In this document: positions 7,136 through 11,246 of the stretch, one piece after another
How positions within the stretch are numbered: position 1 is the first letter of the stretch
Layout of the letters: each line of letters opens with the position of its first letter
Assembly: GCA_025361105.1 (NCBI GenBank)
Contig: JANYAW010000074.1
Coordinates: 1-11,246, forward strand
Origin: Rhodocyclaceae bacterium
Lineage (GTDB): Bacteria > Pseudomonadota > Gammaproteobacteria > Burkholderiales > Rhodocyclaceae
DNA length: 11,246 bases
Reading direction: 5' to 3'
Translations under genes and position numbers: made by a program
Notes under the pieces: model-generated
The model's input: only the letters and a program-made list of their open reading frames with translations
What the model was told of the DNA's origin: nothing
Databases searched by the model: none

Positions 7136-7927
7136 ATGAAAATCACATCAGACGCAATTGTGCTCTTTACTCTATTCATCGCTTCAAATGCGCTCGCCAC
7201 CGGTAATCATGCAGGCGGCCATCATCATGATTCCGGCGCTATTGGCCAAGCAGGTATCGCAGCCAATGTCAGTCGCACGGTGACGATAAGCATGAGCGAC
7301 ACCATGCGCTTTGTTCCCGACAACGTGACTGTGCAGGAGGGTGAAACGATCAGATTCGTGGTCAAAAACGACGGCAAGATTAAGCACGAAATGGTGTTGG
7401 GGACGACCAAAGATTTGCAAGTGCACGCCGCGTTAATGAAAAAACATCCCGAGATGGAACACGCCGATGCAAACATGGCAAGCGTTCAACCGGGAAGTAC
7501 AGGCGAGATAATTTGGCAATTCAGCAAGGCGGGGAAAGTAAGTTTTGCCTGCTTGCAGCCAGGGCATTTTGATGCCGGAATGAAGGGAAATATTGTCGTC
7601 AGCGGCGAAGCGATTCCGCCGAATGAGGTTGCGACGGCTGCGATAGATACAAAGGAAAAAGAACTTCCTTCACCGTCGCCGAGTACTTCCAGCGCTGGCA
7701 TGTCTGATGGAGAAATTCGCAAGGTCGATAAAGAAGCCAGGAAAATTACCATCAAGCACGGTGAAATCAAGGGTCTGGATATGCCGCCGATGACTATGGT
7801 GTTTCAGATCAAAGATGCCGCGATGCTCGATCAAGTAAAAGTCGGAGACAAAGTGAAGTTTGTCGCGGAGAAGTTGGGTGGCGTTCTGGTGGTGACGAAG
7901 ATTGAGATGACATCTATGCGACAGTAG
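7136..7927 (+). CDS. Exported cupredoxin-CusF fusion copper-binding protein
   Basis: A 263-residue exported protein with two copper domains. The signal peptide (cleavage near Ala21) is followed by GNHAGGHHH. Residues 47-156 form a plastocyanin-like cupredoxin whose type 1 ligands are readable: His84 in IKHEM, then Cys139, His144 and Met149 in the C-x4-H-x4-M pattern FACLQPGHFDAGM. A Pro/Ser/Thr-rich linker (about 160-188) leads to a CusF-like domain (190-258). Its His208, Met219 and Met221 align at exactly the spacing of the Cu(I) ligands His36, Met47 and Met49 of E. coli CusF, while Met216 replaces the Trp44 that caps the copper there. It probably ferries copper or electrons in the periplasm beside the oxidase, 28 nt upstream (inference). 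ATG 7136 has AGGAA at 7126-7130; the frame stays open further upstream into the oxidase gene but has no signal peptide there. The 3' end overlaps the convergent epimerase gene by 14 nt. Confidence 0.9.
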   Translation: MKITSDAIVLFTLFIASNALATGNHAGGHHHDSGAIGQAGIAANVSRTVTISMSDTMRFVPDNVTVQEGETIRFVVKNDGKIKHEMVLGTTKDLQVHAALMKKHPEMEHADANMASVQPGSTGEIIWQFSKAGKVSFACLQPGHFDAGMKGNIVVSGEAIPPNEVATAAIDTKEKELPSPSPSTSSAGMSDGEIRKVDKEARKITIKHGEIKGLDMPPMTMVFQIKDAAMLDQVKVGDKVKFVAEKLGGVLVVTKIEMTSMRQ

Positions 7928-8897
7928 GCGGTAGGGTCGCCATCGCCTTCAATCCTTCGGCGACACTAAAGCGCGGGCGATAGCCCAATTCACGTTGCGC
8001 CTTTTCGCCGTTCAAAGTGCAATGGCGCGACATGACCATCGCTTCATGCGCAGTGAGTGCGGGTTTGGATTTGATGCCAAAAATCCGCCAGGTGAATTCA
8101 AGTGTGGAACCGATTCCGCGTGCCAGCCAACCGGGCATGGATCGATCTGGCAGCGTGACACCGCGCGCCGCCGCCATGCCGACTATGATTTCCTTCATCG
8201 AGCGGGTGCCTTCATCAAGGATGAAATAGGCCTCGCCGGATTTGCCGCCTTCACGCGCCAGCAAAATCGCGTCGACGAGATTTTCGATATAGGTTGTCGA
8301 TGTCATGGCTGCGCCGCCATCTATCCAGGTCCATTTCCCCGCTGCTGCCATTTCTAAAACGCTGGGCAAAATGGTGGTGTCGCCCGGCCCCCAAATGAAA
8401 CGCGGGCGCAGGACGATGGTGGTGAAATTTTCCTTGGGATTATTTGCTGCCAACACCGCTTGTTCGGCAAGTGCCTTGGTGCGGCAATAGGGAAACGGGC
8501 TATTGAAAGCGAGCGGGTAGGTTTCATCAGCGGCGATTAAATCTTGGCCACGCACCAGCGCCGCCTCGGTGCCAATGTGAATGAAACGACGCACGCCGGC
8601 GGCTCGCGCGGCGGTTAGAACATTTTTCGTGCCTTGTACGTTGGCTTTGTCCCACGCATCAACATCACCCCAGGCTTCGACATGCGCGGCGGCGTGAATG
8701 ACGATGTCGCAGCCTGCGATGTTGGCCGCCGTGATGTTGTCCAAATCGCAGCGTGAAGGCGCTGCACCCAGCGCGTGGACTTTTTTATCGCTGTTTACCG
8801 AGCGCGACATCGCGACTACGTCACAGCCTTCCGTAACTAGGCGACGTGTCGCGGTGCCGCCGACAAAACCTGAAGCGCCGGTAATGAAGATTTTCAT
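7914..8897 (-). CDS. NAD(P)-dependent epimerase / 3-beta-HSD-like reductase
   Basis: Extended short-chain dehydrogenase/reductase, 327 residues, cytoplasmic. The N-terminal Rossmann motif is TGASGFVGG (Gly7, Gly10, Gly13), and the catalytic pair is Tyr137-x3-Lys141 in PYCRTKALAEQ. The usual catalytic Ser/Thr region reads IHIGTEA (Thr110). The C-terminal half (WTWIDGGAAMTSTTYIENLVDAILLA) resembles 3-beta-hydroxysteroid dehydrogenase/sterol-type members more than sugar-nucleotide epimerases, but the substrate cannot be assigned. I start it at 8897, where GAGG lies a few bases upstream and the protein begins MKIFITGASG; an in-frame ATG at 8909 would add four residues. It is 63 nt downstream of the ETF-QO gene on the same strand, so probably co-transcribed. 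Its 3' end converges on and overlaps the copper-fusion gene. Confidence 0.87.
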   Translation of the reverse strand: MKIFITGASGFVGGTATRRLVTEGCDVVAMSRSVNSDKKVHALGAAPSRCDLDNITAANIAGCDIVIHAAAHVEAWGDVDAWDKANVQGTKNVLTAARAAGVRRFIHIGTEAALVRGQDLIAADETYPLAFNSPFPYCRTKALAEQAVLAANNPKENFTTIVLRPRFIWGPGDTTILPSVLEMAAAGKWTWIDGGAAMTSTTYIENLVDAILLAREGGKSGEAYFILDEGTRSMKEIIVGMAAARGVTLPDRSMPGWLARGIGSTLEFTWRIFGIKSKPALTAHEAMVMSRHCTLNGEKAQRELGYRPRFSVAEGLKAMATLPPTVA

Positions 8898-8914
8898 TGG
8901 GAACCTCATGCCAG

Positions 8915-8936
8915 TTGGTGCTGATAACACGCCGTT
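8915..8936 (+). repeat. 22-bp imperfect repeat, copy 2
   Basis: TTGGTGCTG, ATA, ACACGCCGTT, matching 19 of 22 bases of the copy at 21-42. Here the left half is not part of a hairpin. It lies in the 63-nt gap between the ETF-QO stop and the epimerase start, so on the minus strand it is in the leader of the epimerase gene. Confidence 0.5.
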
Positions 8937-8960
8937 GTTAAGCGAATGCAGAGCCCATAT

Positions 8961-10592
8961 CTACATCTGCTGATAAATCGGCCCCTCACCACCTTGCGGT
9001 ACGACCCAATTGATGTTCTGCGTCGGATCTTTGATGTCGCAGGTTTTGCAATGCACGCAGTTTTGCGCGTTGATTTGCAGGTGTGGATTTTGACCTGCTT
9101 CGTCGCGTACGATTTCATATACCCCGGCGGGGCAATAGCGCTGTTCCGGCGCGTCATAGATTGCCAGGTTGGTCTCGATTGCAACGGCTGGGTTGCGTAA
9201 CTGAAGGTGGCAGGGCTCGTTTTCTGCGTGATTGGTGTTGGACAGGAATACCGAACTGAGGCGATCAAAAGTCAGCACGCCATCCGGCTTTGGATAGTTG
9301 ATAGGTTCGCACTGTGCGGCGGGCAAAAGCTTGGTGTGATCGGCATGATTGGCCAGTGTCCACGGCGCTTTGCCGCGAAGGATGGTTTGGTCAATACCGA
9401 ACATCAATGAGCCTAGCCAAAAGCCTTTGGCCATCCAAGGCTTGAAGTTGCGCGCGGTACGCAGTTCGTCGTAGAGCCACGACTTCTTGAAAGCTTCTGG
9501 GTAGGCCGTAAGCTCGTCGGCACTGCGTCCTTCGGCCAGAGCCAGTGCCGTCGCTTCGGCGGCGAGCATACCGCTCTTGATCGCCGAATGACTGCCCTTG
9601 ATGCGCGAGGCCACCAAAAATCCTGCGTCGTCGCCAATCACTACGCCACCGGGGAAAGTCAATTTAGGTAAGGATTGCAAACCGCCTGCCGTCAGTGCGC
9701 GTGCGCCATAGGCCAAGCGTTTTGCGCCTTTGAATATTGGTGCAATTTGCGGATGGGTTTTGTAGCGCTGCATTTCTTCAAATGGCGAAAGGTAGGGATT
9801 CTTGTAGCCCAGACCGACAACCAGGCCGATGGAGACCAGATTATTGTTAAGGTGATACATAAAACCACCGCCATAAGTATCTGATTTAATAGGCCACCCA
9901 GCGCTATGAACGACCAGACCTGGCTCGTGATGCTCAGGCTGAACTTCCCACAATTCCTTGACGCCTAGGGCATAGGTTTGTGGATCGGACTCGGTGCGCA
10001 AGGCAAATTTCGCCTCTAATTGCTTGCCCAAATGTCCACGGCAGCCTTCGGCAAATAAAGTGTATTTGGCCAGCAGTTCCATCCCAGGCGCATAGGCATC
10101 GGTCGGTTGTCCATCGCGGCCTACGCCCATATCGCCGGTGGCAACGCCACGCACGGCGCCTTTTTCGTCGTAGAGCACCTCGGCCCCGGCGAACCCCGGA
10201 TAAATCTCTACCCCCAGCGCTTCGGCCTGCGTGCCCAGCCAGCGGCAAACCATACCCAGGCTGATGATGTAATTACCCTGATTGAGCATGCAGCCGGGCA
10301 CCATCAGGTTGGGAATATCGACGAAGCCGTGTTGCGTTAGAAATGTCACGCGATCGCGCGTGACCGCCGTCTCAAGCGGCGCACCGAGTTCTTTCCAGTT
10401 GGGATACAACTCGGTTAGCGCACGCGGATCCATCACCGCGCCGGACAAAATGTGCGCGCCGATTTCGCTGCCTTTTTCTATCAGGCAAACATTGATATCG
10501 GGATTGATTTGTTTCAGTCGTATTGCCGCTGCAAGCCCGGCCGGGCCGCCACCGACAATGACGACATCGAATTCCATTGCTTCGCGTTCCAT
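8961..10592 (-). CDS. Electron transfer flavoprotein-ubiquinone oxidoreductase
   Basis: Membrane-associated FAD/4Fe-4S protein that oxidises reduced ETF and reduces ubiquinone, linking acyl-CoA oxidation to the respiratory chain. It has 543 residues, usual for bacterial ETF-QO. The dinucleotide-binding motif VVIVGGGPAGLAAA (GGGPAG at 14-19) is at the N-terminus; conserved stretches include KGSEIGAHILSGAV, GVATGDMGVGRDG, FAEGCRGHLGKQL and GGLQSLPKLTFPGGVVIGDDAGF. The C-terminal cluster domain has four Cys: Cys487 in RYCPAGVYE and Cys512, 515, 518 in NCVHCKTCD. I start at 10592, giving MEREAMEFDVVIVGGG as in relatives; the longer frame to 10652 would begin upstream of the promoter's -10 box. 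A second in-frame ATG at 10577 is possible. It is transcribed divergently from the CoA-transferase gene and shares a direction with the epimerase. The partner genes etfBA are 7 kb away in this window. Confidence 0.95.
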   Translation of the reverse strand: MEREAMEFDVVIVGGGPAGLAAAIRLKQINPDINVCLIEKGSEIGAHILSGAVMDPRALTELYPNWKELGAPLETAVTRDRVTFLTQHGFVDIPNLMVPGCMLNQGNYIISLGMVCRWLGTQAEALGVEIYPGFAGAEVLYDEKGAVRGVATGDMGVGRDGQPTDAYAPGMELLAKYTLFAEGCRGHLGKQLEAKFALRTESDPQTYALGVKELWEVQPEHHEPGLVVHSAGWPIKSDTYGGGFMYHLNNNLVSIGLVVGLGYKNPYLSPFEEMQRYKTHPQIAPIFKGAKRLAYGARALTAGGLQSLPKLTFPGGVVIGDDAGFLVASRIKGSHSAIKSGMLAAEATALALAEGRSADELTAYPEAFKKSWLYDELRTARNFKPWMAKGFWLGSLMFGIDQTILRGKAPWTLANHADHTKLLPAAQCEPINYPKPDGVLTFDRLSSVFLSNTNHAENEPCHLQLRNPAVAIETNLAIYDAPEQRYCPAGVYEIVRDEAGQNPHLQINAQNCVHCKTCDIKDPTQNINWVVPQGGEGPIYQQM

Positions 10593-10623
10593 ATTGTTTT
10601 CGCCCGACGTGAAGTGACGAGGA

Positions 10624-10652
10624 ATTATAAGCAGAGCGGGCGTGGATTTCAC
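10624..10652 (-). promoter_or_regulatory. Sigma70-type promoter for ETF-QO and epimerase
   Basis: On the minus strand, GTGAAA (10652-10647, 4 of 6 consensus bases) is separated by 17 nt from a perfect TATAAT (10629-10624). Transcription would begin near 10617, leaving about 25 nt of leader before the ATG at 10592. This fits the chosen start and excludes the longer upstream start. Confidence 0.65.
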
Positions 10653-10675
10653 CCATGCGAACTAGGCCATTCATC

Positions 10676-10684
10676 TGCTACCAT
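10676..10684 (+). promoter_or_regulatory. Possible extended -10 for the CoA-transferase gene
   Basis: TGCTACCAT fits the TGnTAnnAT extended -10 pattern and would place the start of transcription about 20 nt before the coding region. The base stretch 17 nt upstream (TGCGAA) is a poor -35 box, so support is weak. The divergent ETF-QO promoter lies about 25 nt to the left. Confidence 0.3.
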
Positions 10685-10710
10685 CGCCTGATTGAAATTC
10701 TGGGGGACGC

Positions 10711-11246
10711 ATGGTGAATAAAATTTTTCCTACCGCTGCCGAGGCGCTTGATGGCATTGTCAAAGATGGGCAACTGCTGGCCGTGGGCGGCTTTGGCCTG
10801 TGCGGCATCCCCGAGGCATTGATCGATGCCTTGCGCGACAGTGGCGTGCAACAACTAACGGTAATCTCAAACAACGCCGGCGTGGATGGATTTGGCCTCG
10901 GCAAGCTGCTGGAAACACGCCAAATCACCAAGATGATTGCCAGTTATGTCGGCGAAAACAAGGAATTCGAACGGCAATATTTGACTGGTGAACTGGAAGT
11001 CGAATTCACCCCGCAAGGCACGCTGGCCGAAAAATTGCGCGCTGGCGGCGCGGGAATTCCAGCCTTCTTCACCAAAACTGGTGTCGGCACGGCGGTCGCC
11101 GAGGGCAAGGAACTGCGCGAGTTCGATGGCGAAACCTATGTGATGGAACGCAGCTTTTTACCCGACGTGGCATTGGTAAAAGCCCACACCGCCGACAAGT
11201 CGGGCAACTTGCAATTCCGCCTGACCGCGCGCAATTTCAATCCGGC
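10711..11246 (+). CDS. scoA: Succinyl-CoA:3-ketoacid CoA-transferase subunit A (partial)
   Basis: Alpha subunit of the class I CoA-transferase that moves CoA from succinyl-CoA to acetoacetate or a related 3-oxoacid. The first 178 residues are visible out of roughly 230; the 3' end runs off the window. It carries the family signature VGGFGLCGIPEALIDAL (25-41), NNAGVDGFGLGKLL, SYVGENKEFERQY, and GTLAEKLRAGGAGIPAFF. The catalytic glutamate belongs to the B subunit, which normally follows and would lie right of the window. GGGGGA at 10702-10707 is only 3 nt from ATG 10711 but 6 nt from the in-frame GTG at 10714, which also gives the common N-terminus M-N-K; either may be the true start. The AtoD family of short-chain CoA-transferases is the alternative, but the match here is closer to the SCOT form. 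It diverges from the ETF-QO gene with a 118-nt gap. Confidence 0.93.
   Translation, partial: MVNKIFPTAAEALDGIVKDGQLLAVGGFGLCGIPEALIDALRDSGVQQLTVISNNAGVDGFGLGKLLETRQITKMIASYVGENKEFERQYLTGELEVEFTPQGTLAEKLRAGGAGIPAFFTKTGVGTAVAEGKELREFDGETYVMERSFLPDVALVKAHTADKSGNLQFRLTARNFNP

Noticed and set aside
10593..10652. Longer ETF-QO start at 10652
   Set aside because: The extra 20 residues overlap the TATAAT promoter and do not match the family N-terminus, which begins MEREAMEFD.

Overview
The window looks like betaproteobacterial chromosome (Burkholderiales, Nitrosomonadales or Rhodocyclales-like). This is judged from moderate GC, the close match of EtfB/EtfA, ETF-ubiquinone oxidoreductase and the CoA-transferase A subunit to forms I know from that class, and a CGTCATTCCGGC-type palindromic repeat. 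The genus cannot be fixed by eye. Ten protein genes are supported, the last cut by the window end. No rRNA, tRNA, CRISPR or transposase is visible, and no stretch over 300 bases lacks a gene.

Left part (1-3714): a short non-coding lead with a 13-bp hairpin, then etfB-etfA (no gap between them), a nested palindromic repeat, and a long (596-residue) acyl-CoA dehydrogenase. These make the electron-carrying flavoprotein and one of its donors.

Middle part (3776-7927): a four-gene, same-strand, apparently periplasmic/outer-membrane copper module. It encodes a small exported His/Cys-rich protein, a TolC-type outer-membrane lipoprotein, a Tat-exported multicopper oxidase with only two cupredoxin domains and a Met-rich tail, and an exported fusion of a type 1 copper cupredoxin with a CusF-like Cu(I)-binding domain. 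The oxidase start overlaps the TolC stop by ATGA, and the last two genes are 28 nt apart. No inner-membrane pump, membrane-fusion protein or copper-responsive regulator is present in the window, so the TolC protein is an orphan here. This is the most interesting part.

Right part (7914-11246): on the minus strand, ETF-ubiquinone oxidoreductase followed by an NAD(P)-dependent epimerase/3-beta-HSD-like reductase, driven by a good sigma70-type promoter (GTGAAA, 17 nt, TATAAT). Diverging from it is the start of a succinyl-CoA:3-ketoacid CoA-transferase A subunit. The acyl-CoA dehydrogenase -> ETF -> ETF-QO -> ubiquinone route is therefore complete within about 10 kb, with the copper module lying between its two halves. 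A 22-bp imperfect repeat occurs once upstream of etfB and once after the ETF-QO gene.
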